Below are positions 27,576-35,388 of a stretch of DNA of 64,000 bases, in pieces. Both the position numbers and the translations under genes were made by a program. The stretch comes from CAYZJV01 sp964473245 (GTDB lineage: Bacteria; Spirochaetota; Spirochaetia; Sphaerochaetales; Sphaerochaetaceae): positions 1 to 64,000 of the forward strand of contig CAYYOL010000003.1 of the NCBI GenBank assembly GCA_964473245.1. The letters are read 5' to 3'. Under the pieces are notes generated by a model. The model was not told the DNA's origin and did not search any database. It worked only from the letters and a program-made list of their open reading frames with translations. Position 1 is the stretch's first letter, and the number at the start of each line of letters is the position of its first letter.

Positions 27576-27755
27576 TGTGGATAATTTCGGTTGCTTGTGG
27601 ATTCATGTGGATAAGAGGTGGATGAAATCGCTGTTTTCTCCACAAGAAGTTAAATTTTATGAAGATATTGTATAAAGATTTATTGTCGTTTTCCACAGTA
27701 TACATGATACTATTACTACGACTACTATCTTTATATAAATAATAGGAGTAATCAG
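27576..27755. other. oriC: Predicted chromosomal replication origin (oriC)
   Basis: The 223-bp dnaA-dnaN gap. DnaA boxes: TGTGGATAA at 27576-27584 and 27606-27614, a one-mismatch TGTGGATTC at 27596-27604, and TTTTCCACA at 27689-27697. The last box is followed by a run of DnaA-trios (27707-27727) and an AT-rich element (27730-27745) just before the dnaN Shine-Dalgarno site. Box, trio and unwinding element in this order match the Bacillus subtilis origin design. Confidence 0.85.
27707..27727 (-). repeat. DnaA-trio array
   Basis: Read on the minus strand as triplets: TAG TAG TCG TAG TAA TAG TAT, seven consecutive trios with one clear misfit (TCG). DnaA-trios are the single-strand-binding sites that guide the DnaA filament into the unwinding element. 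Nine bases separate the array from the DnaA box at 27689-27697. Confidence 0.75.
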
Positions 27756-28859
27756 ATGAAGTTCGCCTGCCAGAAAAATATGCTGCTAAAAGAGATCGTT
27801 TTGGCCCTCGATTTCACCAGTCAGAGAAACACTCTTTCCATAGTGTCGAATGTATTGCTTGAAACTCATGCAAATACCTTGATCATACGAGCTACAGACC
27901 AGAAAGTAGGTTTCACTACAGAAGTTCCAGTCGAAACGATCGAAGAGGGCTCTACCACGGTCTTCTGTGACAAGTTTCTGGGAATTCTCAGAGCACTTCC
28001 CGATGAAACGATCATATTCGAAGAATCTGGAGATAAATTACTTATCCATCCTGAGAAGAAATCGATCGACTTTGAGTTGAGAACCATCTCTGCAGATAAA
28101 TATCCATCATTGGAAAATTCCCCATCGGATAGTTTCTTCTCACTGAGCCAGAAGGATCTGTTCTTCATGATCGATCAGACCATTTTTGCCATAAGCGACG
28201 ATGAAACACGCTATTTCATGAATGGTGTCTATCTCGAACAGGATTCACAAGCTCTGGTCATGGTCTCTACCGATGGTAGACGCCTCTCCTATATCAGCCG
28301 ATCGTTTGAAACACCCATTCCATCGTTCAATCCCGTTATCATACCGGCTAAATTCCTTACATTGCTCAAAAAAGCCGGATCGGGCGAAGGTGAAATTCAG
28401 CTCTCAGTGAATGAATCCATCATTTTCGCCAGATTCGGTAACCAATTCATGTATTCTACTCTCATAAAGGGGCAATTCCCTAACTATCGTCGAGTCATTC
28501 CTGCAAGTCAGACCAACACGTGCATTGTCCCGGTAAGTGAAATGAACGAAGCTCTGAAACGTGTCTCTCTGCTTGTCGAGAATAAAGCAAAACGAGTATA
28601 TCTCGATATCGAAGCAGGTGGCATTACCATCAGTTCAGAAGAGAGCGATTTTGGACAGGCAAAGGAGATCATCCATTGCGACTACACAGGCGAAAGCTGT
28701 AGGATCGCCATGAACTACTCCTACCTTGTCAGTCCTCTTCGGGTGATCGAGGGAGATACTTTCGCGCTCTGTTTCACCGAATCGAACAAGGCCGTCACGG
28801 TGAGACCAGAACCTGAAAAGGACTACTTCCATATCATCATGCCCATGCAAATAGACTGA
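27756..28859 (+). CDS. dnaN: DNA polymerase III sliding clamp (beta subunit)
   Basis: 367 residues, the three-domain beta clamp that tethers polymerase to DNA and is loaded by DnaX. It starts MKFACQKNMLLKEI, keeps family motifs such as ATDGRRLSYI, and ends in the usual HIIMPMQ-type C-terminus. An AGGAG site lies 7 nt before the ATG. The stop overlaps the recF start by one base (TGATG). Confidence 0.97.
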   Translation: MKFACQKNMLLKEIVLALDFTSQRNTLSIVSNVLLETHANTLIIRATDQKVGFTTEVPVETIEEGSTTVFCDKFLGILRALPDETIIFEESGDKLLIHPEKKSIDFELRTISADKYPSLENSPSDSFFSLSQKDLFFMIDQTIFAISDDETRYFMNGVYLEQDSQALVMVSTDGRRLSYISRSFETPIPSFNPVIIPAKFLTLLKKAGSGEGEIQLSVNESIIFARFGNQFMYSTLIKGQFPNYRRVIPASQTNTCIVPVSEMNEALKRVSLLVENKAKRVYLDIEAGGITISSEESDFGQAKEIIHCDYTGESCRIAMNYSYLVSPLRVIEGDTFALCFTESNKAVTVRPEPEKDYFHIIMPMQID

Positions 28860-29944
28860 TGAGATTCCGTTCGATCGGGTTCCACCATTTCAGGAACCTC
28901 GCTGATTCCCTGGTACCGACAGATACACGTCATGTCGTACTGATTGGTACCAATGGACAGGGAAAAACCAATTTCCTGGAAGCACTCTATGTTCTCTGCT
29001 ATGGATCGTCGTTCAGATCCATACAGAGCAGGGACATGTGCAGGCACGGTGAACGAGAATTCTCCTTATCGGCTGTTGTAGAGAGTGAGTTGGGTATCAA
29101 TCAACATATTCTATTCCGTTTTGGCGAGGGGAAACGAGAAATTCGTATCGATGGAAAGGAGATTCGAGATCGACGTGAACTGATCTACAACATCCCTTGC
29201 ATAGTGTTCTGTCATGACGATATTGAATTCGTGCGAGGAACTCCAGAGAGTAGAAGACGGTTCTTCGATCAGACAATGAGTCTGTACAATCCGCTCTTCT
29301 TCGATGATCTCAGACGATACAAAGTCGTGTTGAAGCAGAGAAATGCTGCGATCAAAGAGAACTACCATGCACTCATTCCAGTATACGACGACCAACTTGC
29401 ACAGTTAGGAATCTCTATTCAGCAACAGAGGAGAGAGGCGGTTGAAGAATTCAACTCGCTATTCGGACCTCTGTATGCCTCTGTAAGCGGCGGGAGTGAC
29501 TCCATGCGTATTGCCTATCGTCCATCGTGGGGCGATTGTACGACCGCAGAAGATGTGAAGGATAAGCTTGCCAGGACATGGGAGAGGGATGTCCGAATGC
29601 AGACTACCGCGAGTGGCATACATCGGGACCAGTTCGTTGTAATGGACGGATCGATACATTTTGCATCAAGCGGTTCTACAGGACAGATGCGGCTTGCATC
29701 GTTGATTTTCCGTATTGCTCAGGTACAATCATTCCGGCAGAAGACGGGCAAGGATCCCATACTTCTTATCGATGATGTCCTGCTCGAACTCGACATCGTC
29801 AAGCGGGGGCACTTTCTCGAACAGCTCGGCGGATATAGCCAGGCGTTCTTCACATTTCTTCCAGAAGAGCAGTACTTTTCCGAAATTACCAAGGGTGAGG
29901 GATTGACCTATCGAGTGGAAGATGGGAGATTCATGGAGTCATGA
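28859..29944 (+). CDS. recF: DNA replication and repair protein RecF
   Basis: 361-residue SMC-like ATPase of the RecFOR pathway. Walker A is GTNGQGKT near residue 30, the signature region includes SSGSTGQMRLASLI, and Walker B is LLIDDVLLELD. It is coupled to dnaN by a one-base overlap and to dciA by a four-base overlap. RecR, its pathway partner, is at 2.2 kb. Confidence 0.96.
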   Translation: MRFRSIGFHHFRNLADSLVPTDTRHVVLIGTNGQGKTNFLEALYVLCYGSSFRSIQSRDMCRHGEREFSLSAVVESELGINQHILFRFGEGKREIRIDGKEIRDRRELIYNIPCIVFCHDDIEFVRGTPESRRRFFDQTMSLYNPLFFDDLRRYKVVLKQRNAAIKENYHALIPVYDDQLAQLGISIQQQRREAVEEFNSLFGPLYASVSGGSDSMRIAYRPSWGDCTTAEDVKDKLARTWERDVRMQTTASGIHRDQFVVMDGSIHFASSGSTGQMRLASLIFRIAQVQSFRQKTGKDPILLIDDVLLELDIVKRGHFLEQLGGYSQAFFTFLPEEQYFSEITKGEGLTYRVEDGRFMES

Positions 29945-30240
29945 AGGAGAAAACGACCCAGGAGTTGCTGGAGATGCTTCTTTCCAGGCTCAATATCGAT
30001 GAATCGAACCCACTCATGTCCATGCATCGATCGTGGATGGAGATTGTAGGTCCCGATATAGCTGCACATGCGAAGCTGTTCGATATCAGAGGAAAAGTCC
30101 TGGTTATCGAAACGGACCACCCAACGTGGAGTTCTCTCATTCTTATGCGGAAGAGACAGATTGTGGCCCGTCTGAAGGCTCAATTTCCCGAGCTGGGTAT
30201 CTCGCAACTTCAGGTGAGGTCTAAGTCCAACTCCACTTGA
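29941..30240 (+). CDS. dciA: DciA family replicative helicase loader/operator (DUF721)
   Basis: 99 residues with a single DUF721/DciA domain (WMEIVGPDIAAHAKLFDIRGKVLVI). DciA is the ancestral loader of the DnaB helicase in bacteria without DnaC or DnaI. Its overlap with recF and position in the dnaA-dnaN-recF cluster agree with that role. The gene symbol rests on family membership; the chain is at the short end for the family. Confidence 0.85.
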   Translation: MKEKTTQELLEMLLSRLNIDESNPLMSMHRSWMEIVGPDIAAHAKLFDIRGKVLVIETDHPTWSSLILMRKRQIVARLKAQFPELGISQLQVRSKSNST

Positions 30241-30266
30241 CATTAAGAGCAGACGAACTATATACT
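30237..30266 (+). promoter_or_regulatory. Strong promoter of rpmH-rnpA-yidC-jag
   Basis: A perfect TTGACA -35 box, overlapping the dciA stop codon, then 18 bp and TATACT. The expected start near 30273 gives a leader of about 65 nt with a GGAG site before rpmH. This is the best consensus promoter in the window. Confidence 0.75.
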
Positions 30267-30338
30267 GCCCCCTCGGGAGAGCGTTCCCATTGAATTGATA
30301 AAATCCGCGTTAAGCGATACATATTTGGAGATTTTCCC

Positions 30339-30494
30339 ATGAAGAGAACTTATCAACCCAGCAGAACAAAAAGAAATAGAAGACTTGGCTTCCGTGCCCG
30401 CATGGCAACCAAGGGTGGGCGTATGATTCTTGCCAGAAGAAGGGCAAAGGGCAGGAAGAAGCTTACCGTCTGCGATGAGAAAAAGCCTTACTAA
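30339..30494 (+). CDS. rpmH: 50S ribosomal protein L34
   Basis: A 51-residue, very basic protein. It starts MKRTYQPSRTKRNRRLGFRA and contains GGRMILARRRAKGRKKL, the typical L34 pattern; the acidic CDEKKPY tail is a few residues longer than in E. coli. A GGAG site lies 8 nt upstream. Its last 20 nt overlap rnpA in another frame. Confidence 0.97.
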   Translation: MKRTYQPSRTKRNRRLGFRARMATKGGRMILARRRAKGRKKLTVCDEKKPY

Positions 30495-30825
30495 ACAAGA
30501 AATTGTAAAAAAGAAGCCAGATATTGATGCGATATTCCGCAATGGTAAGAAATTCTCCTGCACCGGGGTGCGAATGCTTGTCGCACCCAACGGTCTACCT
30601 GTGAACAGGATTATAGTAATTCCTGTTCGCAACTATGGAAATGCCGTCCAACGAAACAGAATCAGACGGCAGATCAAAGAGATATGGAGAAATGAGAAAC
30701 CAGGATTTCGCGTTGGCTTCGATTTTGCGTTCGTGGTGTATCCAGGGAAGGCTAACGATCATGCAACACAAAAAAGTCAGCTGATACGACTATTCTCACA
30801 GGCAGAAATCTATTTCGCCGGCTAA
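30475..30825 (+). CDS. rnpA: Ribonuclease P protein component
   Basis: 116 residues. The basic signature NAVQRNRIRRQIKEIWR (RNR motif) and the preceding VIPVRNYG identify the RNase P protein that assists the catalytic RNA in tRNA 5' processing. The frame is open back to a TTG at 30430, but the ATG at 30475 gives the normal family length. It overlaps the end of rpmH by 20 nt, implying coupled translation. Confidence 0.94.
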   Translation: MRKSLTKQEIVKKKPDIDAIFRNGKKFSCTGVRMLVAPNGLPVNRIIVIPVRNYGNAVQRNRIRRQIKEIWRNEKPGFRVGFDFAFVVYPGKANDHATQKSQLIRLFSQAEIYFAG

Positions 30826-30884
30826 TCAGTTCATATGCCTTTTCCTGCAATCACCTCTCGCATGCAACCCATTCAGGAGTGGAT

Positions 30885-32702
30885 ATGGACAGAAACACAA
30901 TCCTTGCTATCGTCCTTTCTGTAATCGTCATATCTGTTGGACTTACCATACAGACGACGTTTTTCGCCCCGGACCCAGTAGCAGTGGAGCCTCATCAGAC
31001 GGGAACGACGGTTACAGACCCCGACTCGCAAGCATCCATGCAACAGACCACGAGCGCTCCGGTTTCCTTTGCTCAGGCGGCTCAAGCCTGGGATAGCGGA
31101 CTTATCGGATCGTTCAGACAACTGGGAGAGGCCGACAGCACCTCCAGATTCACGTATGAGACAGAAGTGTTCATTGTTGAATTCGATCCAGTCGGTGCCG
31201 GCATTTCGAGTCTTAGACTGAAAAACCACCTCGATAATGGCGAACCGGTAGAGCTGATTTTCAACACAGAAGAACATCCGCCGGCATTCTCTCTCTATGC
31301 AGGTGACGATTCAACCAATCCGATCGATGCCACCTTCAACTATAGAATCGTGCAGAATCGAGTCGAGTTCTCCCAATCATTCGTGATGATCGGGGAAGAT
31401 GGGACGCCGACCGATGAGGAGTTCACACTAACCAAGACATACCGATTCGGTCCTACCGACTACCTCTTCGAAATATCTGTAGAGATAGCGAACTCCCAGA
31501 ACAAAGCCATTCCACTTAATTACAACGGATACGCCTACACGCTTGCATTCGAGCCCCAGATCGGACCCGAATTCCATGAAGCGCCAGATGGGAACTACAC
31601 GTATAGAAAATTCTATCTCGAACAGGATGGGAAGAAGTCGACCCCCAGAATACGCGATGGAGTCTACGAGACGAATGATTTCATCACCTGGGCTGCGATT
31701 GCCGGAAAATACTTCTCTCTGATCGGAATTCCCGATGCCACCCGCTATCAAGTCACCCTGACTGAACAGACTTCCGATTCCATTCCACTCGAATCTCGCA
31801 TGTATTTCTCTCGACCAGCCTATCGGACTGCATCTGGAAAAGATGTGTTCAGATTCTATGTGGGTCCACAGCTGAAAAGCGACATGGCTATCTACAACAA
31901 TGCTTCGGACAATGGATTCGGACTGTCCGATCTGCACCTTGAAAAGGCGCTCGACACCAGCTCATGGTTGGGTTGGCTTGAATCTATCCTTAAATGGTTG
32001 CTCCAATTCTTCTATGGGCTCATTCCCAACTACGGAGTTGCGATTATCCTGTTGACGATTCTCATCAAAATCGTGCTCCAGCCATTCAGCAAGAAAAGCA
32101 TGCAGTCTACGTCTAAGATGCAGGCTCTTGGACCTCAGATGGAGGAGCTGAAAACCAAATACAAGGATAATCCGACCAAACTGAACCAGGAGATGAGTGA
32201 GCTGTACAAGAGAGAGAAGATAAATCCACTCGGAGGATGTCTTCCCATGCTTTTCCAGTTCCCGATATTCATAGCCCTCTATGGACTGCTGAACAAGCAT
32301 TTTGAACTCAGAGGAGCCATGTTCATACCCGGATGGATCGAAGATCTGTCGTTGCCCGAATCCATTATCCATTTTGGTTCGGTCACATTACCACTCATAG
32401 GAAGTGATATCCGACTCCTCCCGATCCTCTATGGAACATCGATGATCTTCTCATTCAAGATAAGTCAGGCAGGTGGAGCGACCCAGAGTGGAATGACCGG
32501 AAAATTCATGATGTACGGTATGCCGATCATGTTCTTCTTCATCCTCTACAATGCACCTTCTGGGCTACTTCTCTACTGGATGGTCATGAACTTCATCTCC
32601 ATTGGACAACAAGTGTATATGAACAAGAAACGGAAGAAAAATCCTGAATCCGTAAAACCTGCACTTTCGCTCAGAAGGAATCAGGGAAAAGGAAAAAAGT
32701 AA
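30885..32702 (+). CDS. yidC: Membrane protein insertase YidC
   Basis: 605 residues. An N-terminal anchor helix (about 5-24) leads into a large periplasmic domain (to about residue 345) of the Gram-negative YidC type, then the conserved insertase core with about five helices (NYGVAIILLTILIKIVLQPFS, LGGCLPMLFQFPIFIALY, PSGLLLYWMVMN) and a Lys/Arg-rich tail that contacts ribosomes. ATG 30885 has AGGAG 5 nt upstream; an in-frame GTG at 30879 overlaps that site and is less likely. yidD, usual between rnpA and yidC, is absent. Confidence 0.96.
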   Translation: MDRNTILAIVLSVIVISVGLTIQTTFFAPDPVAVEPHQTGTTVTDPDSQASMQQTTSAPVSFAQAAQAWDSGLIGSFRQLGEADSTSRFTYETEVFIVEFDPVGAGISSLRLKNHLDNGEPVELIFNTEEHPPAFSLYAGDDSTNPIDATFNYRIVQNRVEFSQSFVMIGEDGTPTDEEFTLTKTYRFGPTDYLFEISVEIANSQNKAIPLNYNGYAYTLAFEPQIGPEFHEAPDGNYTYRKFYLEQDGKKSTPRIRDGVYETNDFITWAAIAGKYFSLIGIPDATRYQVTLTEQTSDSIPLESRMYFSRPAYRTASGKDVFRFYVGPQLKSDMAIYNNASDNGFGLSDLHLEKALDTSSWLGWLESILKWLLQFFYGLIPNYGVAIILLTILIKIVLQPFSKKSMQSTSKMQALGPQMEELKTKYKDNPTKLNQEMSELYKREKINPLGGCLPMLFQFPIFIALYGLLNKHFELRGAMFIPGWIEDLSLPESIIHFGSVTLPLIGSDIRLLPILYGTSMIFSFKISQAGGATQSGMTGKFMMYGMPIMFFFILYNAPSGLLLYWMVMNFISIGQQVYMNKKRKKNPESVKPALSLRRNQGKGKK

Positions 32703-32703
32703 G

Positions 32704-33135
32704 ATGATAAAAGAATATGAAGCAAAGACAGAGCAGGAGGCCATTGCACTAGCAATGGAAGANNNNNNNNNNNNNNNNNNNNNNNNNNNNNNNNNNNNNN
32801 NNNNNNNNNNNNNNNNNNNNNNNNNNNNNNNNNNNNNNNNNNNNNNNNNNNNNNNNNNNNNNCTCAATCCGGGCGTGAAAGTGGTGATCGATAGCGAGAA
32901 CTACCGGATGCGTCACGAGGAGCAGCTGGTTAAACTCGCCTACCGCTCAGCAGAGCAGGTGAGAAGAAGCGGACGTTCGAGACTCCTTGAGCCTATGAAC
33001 CCCTTTGAAAGACGATTGATACACACAGCCTTGAACGATATGGAGGGGATCACCACCAAAAGCGAAGGAGATGGGTTGTTCAAGCAGGTCCGAATCTCCA
33101 TGGATGATGAACTGCCACCCCTTCGTAGGCAGTAG
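32704..33135 (+). CDS. jag: Jag/KhpB RNA-binding protein, interrupted by an assembly gap
   Basis: Before the gap: MIKEYEAKTEQEAIALAME, the start of a Jag-N domain. After it: the end of a KH domain (VVIDSENYRMRHEEQL) and a complete R3H domain (LEPMNPFERRLIHTALND, then TKSEGDG). Jag/KhpB binds RNA and affects cell-wall synthesis and division, and is commonly encoded next to yidC. The rest of Jag-N and the KH domain are missing, so the reading frame through the Ns carries no information. Confidence 0.88.
   Translation: MIKEYEAKTEQEAIALAMEXXXXXXXXXXXXXXXXXXXXXXXXXXXXXXXXXXLNPGVKVVIDSENYRMRHEEQLVKLAYRSAEQVRRSGRSRLLEPMNPFERRLIHTALNDMEGITTKSEGDGLFKQVRISMDDELPPLRRQ
32763..32862. other. Assembly gap of 100 Ns
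   Basis: A run of exactly 100 Ns, a conventional unknown-length scaffold gap. The two flanks are the two ends of one jag gene in the same orientation, so the join is right. Jag domain sizes suggest more than 100 bases are missing. Confidence 0.97.
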
Positions 33136-33152
33136 AGTCCGAGGTATCAGTA

Positions 33153-34310
33153 ATGGAAAGACGTGGTAGCATGACCTTTACCAGTGAATCGGTGAGTGAA
33201 GGACATCCGGATAAGATCTGTGATCAGATATCCGATGCCGTTCTCGACACCTGCCTCGCTCAGGATCCGTCTGCACGGGTAGCCTGTGAGACATTCGTGA
33301 CCACTGATCGAGTTGTGGTCGGGGGAGAGGTCACTACCCATGCTCAACTCGACATCGATGCACTGGTCAGAGAGGTGGTTCGGGATATCGGATACATCCA
33401 TCCAGGGGCCGGATTCGACTATCAATCTCTTGAAGTTATGGAGTTTTTGCATCAGCAATCACCCGACATAGCCTTGGGTGTCGATGCATCAAGTAGCGCC
33501 TCCGGGACACAGGGAGCTGGAGATCAGGGGATGATGTTCGGGTATGCGTGTACCGAGACTCCAGAACTCATGCCGGCTCCAGTGATGTTCAGCCACAGAA
33601 TCCTACAACGTGCAGCATCGTTGCGAAAAGGCAACGATGTTCCTTGGCTCAGACCCGATGCAAAAGCACAGGTCACGGTGGTATACGATCATGGAACACC
33701 GGTGGGAATCGACACAGTCGTGGTCTCTCATCAGCATGATGAGCACGTGAAGAGAGAAGAGCTCGAATCATATATCAAAAATCAGGTCGTTCAGCCAGCT
33801 TTGGGCGCTTCTGGCCTGTTGAGTTCAAAAACGAAATATTTCATTAATCCAACAGGAAGGTTCGTTATTGGCGGTCCTACGGGAGATGCAGGGCTGACCG
33901 GACGCAAAATCATCGTAGACACCTATGGCGGCATGGGCAAACATGGTGGTGGCGCATTCAGTGGAAAGGATCCCTCGAAGGTTGACCGTTCTGCTGCCTA
34001 TATGGCTCGATTCGTGGCAAAGAATCTTGTTGCATGGGCTCTTTGTAGCCGATGTGAAATTCAGATATCATATGCGATCGGAATTGCTGAACCGGTATCA
34101 GTGCTTGTGGATACATTCGGTACTGGTGTGATCGACGATGAACAGCTCGAAAAGCTCGTTCGAAAAGAGTTCGACCTCTCGCCGAGTGGAATCATTGAAC
34201 AGCTTGATCTGTTACGCCCCATCTATCGGGCACACATGAACTATGGTCATTTCGGAAAGCCGGGTGTCCCGTGGGAGACCGTACTGCCAAGACCTTCTAC
34301 TATCGATTGA
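33153..34310 (+). CDS. metK: S-adenosylmethionine synthetase
   Basis: 385 residues; makes SAM from methionine and ATP. Signatures: FTSESVSEGHPDKICDQISD at the start, GAGDQGMMFGYA, the P-loop-like GGGAFSGKDPSKVDRSAAY and FVIGGPTGDAGLTGRK. Start could be 33153 or the ATG at 33171; the former has a weak GAGG site. With metH and metF (51.6-56.2 kb) it completes most of the methyl cycle. No SAM riboswitch is visible upstream. Its 3' end overlaps the convergent kinase gene by 11 nt. Confidence 0.96.
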   Translation: MERRGSMTFTSESVSEGHPDKICDQISDAVLDTCLAQDPSARVACETFVTTDRVVVGGEVTTHAQLDIDALVREVVRDIGYIHPGAGFDYQSLEVMEFLHQQSPDIALGVDASSSASGTQGAGDQGMMFGYACTETPELMPAPVMFSHRILQRAASLRKGNDVPWLRPDAKAQVTVVYDHGTPVGIDTVVVSHQHDEHVKREELESYIKNQVVQPALGASGLLSSKTKYFINPTGRFVIGGPTGDAGLTGRKIIVDTYGGMGKHGGGAFSGKDPSKVDRSAAYMARFVAKNLVAWALCSRCEIQISYAIGIAEPVSVLVDTFGTGVIDDEQLEKLVRKEFDLSPSGIIEQLDLLRPIYRAHMNYGHFGKPGVPWETVLPRPSTID

Positions 34311-35313
34311 ACGGATATCGTTCTTCAAGCATTTTCCTCAAAGCTGAAGCCTGTTTAGCAGAGAATTGAGCTCCCCGTTGCTGGATGATCTCCCCGGCCA
34401 AGACCGATGCGATATACCCGGCTTGTTCAATGGGGAGTTCTCTACACAATCCATAGAGAAATCCCGCTGCGTAGATATCTCCAGCTCCTGTGGTATCGGT
34501 CGGAGTGACCGGTCCTTGAACTGGAATGCGTATGATTGTCCTCTTATGCGAAATATAGGAGCCCATCTTCCCATTCTTCACAATAGCTGTATCGCACAAT
34601 TTCCCCATGGATTTGCAGCATTCGAATGGGTCGTAGTTGTCGAACAGAATCCGAGCCTCTTCGCTGTTCGCGAACACGATATCGGCATGATCTGCTATGA
34701 GTGCAAGGAATGTATCTCGATTTCTTCCTACCGCGAAAGGATCTGCTATATCGAATGTCACATGTGTCTTAGCCTCGTGAGCAATATCGAGTGCTCGGAG
34801 AATCGAGGCTTTCTGGCTCTCGGTGTCCCACATGTATCCGGTGAAGTGGAAGTAGTCTGCATTCCGTATGGTATCTTCGTGGATATCTTCCCGTTCGTAG
34901 AATCTATTGGCTCCGAGATAGGTATTCATGGTCCGTTCAGAGTCCTCGGTGATGAGAATGATGGAAGATCCAGTTGGCGATTCGCAGGTAGCAAGTTCAT
35001 CGTGGACACCAAGTTCTTGCAGACGCTCTTTGTAGATGGTTCCGAATGAGTCCTCTCCCACCTTTCCCGCGAGTGTTGCATGGATCCCCAGAGAAGCGAG
35101 TGTTATGATGGTGTTTGGGCAGGAGCCTCCACACGAGTATTCAAGCTTTCTCCCTCCAATGAGATCGAGCAGCTCTTCTCTTCGCCTCTCATCAATGAGA
35201 TGCATGGTTCCCTTGTGGATACCAAGTGAGCTGAGTTCTCGTTCGGTGATCCGTACGATGATGTCTATAAGCGGGTTTCCAATCCCATATACTCGAGGAG
35301 TGTCCTGTATCAT
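34300..35313 (-). CDS. PfkB-family carbohydrate/nucleoside kinase
   Basis: 337 residues of the ribokinase/adenosine-kinase fold. YGIGNPLIDIIVRI starts the chain, GGSCPNTIITLASLG is the first PfkB motif, and DTTGAGDIYAAGFLYG is the second, with the catalytic Asp and anion hole. The closest look is adenosine kinase-like, but sugar kinases cannot be excluded. The frame runs open to 35598, but ATG 35313 matches the family start. No Shine-Dalgarno site. Confidence 0.87.
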   Translation of the reverse strand: MIQDTPRVYGIGNPLIDIIVRITERELSSLGIHKGTMHLIDERRREELLDLIGGRKLEYSCGGSCPNTIITLASLGIHATLAGKVGEDSFGTIYKERLQELGVHDELATCESPTGSSIILITEDSERTMNTYLGANRFYEREDIHEDTIRNADYFHFTGYMWDTESQKASILRALDIAHEAKTHVTFDIADPFAVGRNRDTFLALIADHADIVFANSEEARILFDNYDPFECCKSMGKLCDTAIVKNGKMGSYISHKRTIIRIPVQGPVTPTDTTGAGDIYAAGFLYGLCRELPIEQAGYIASVLAGEIIQQRGAQFSAKQASALRKMLEERYPFNR

Positions 35314-35319
35314 GACTGT

Positions 35320-35348
35320 ATAGTACCCGGGTTTATCTCCCCATTCAA
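35320..35348 (-). promoter_or_regulatory. Predicted leaderless promoter of the PfkB-family kinase gene
   Basis: Minus strand TTGAAT, 17 bp, TACTAT, then 6 nt to the ATG. Confidence 0.5.
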
Positions 35349-35353
35349 CTGGA

Positions 35354-35382
35354 TTGTCAAATGAAGTGTTAGCCTGTACCAT
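35354..35382 (+). promoter_or_regulatory. Predicted leaderless promoter of murA
   Basis: TTGTCA, 17 bp, TACCAT, then 6 nt to the ATG at 35389. No Shine-Dalgarno site. It is back-to-back with the kinase promoter: the two -35 boxes are 5 bp apart. Confidence 0.5.
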
Positions 35383-35388
35383 GCATGT

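Noticed and set aside
30295..30323. TTGATA-17-TACATA as a second rpmH promoter
   Set aside because: It would start transcription after or within the rpmH ribosome site; the TTGACA-18-TATACT promoter at 30237 is better in sequence and position.
32760..32870. A frameshifted or broken jag gene
   Set aside because: The interruption is a run of Ns, an assembly gap, not a mutation.
33136..33152. SAM riboswitch before metK or metH
   Set aside because: The leaders are far too short and no riboswitch-like stem set is visible.
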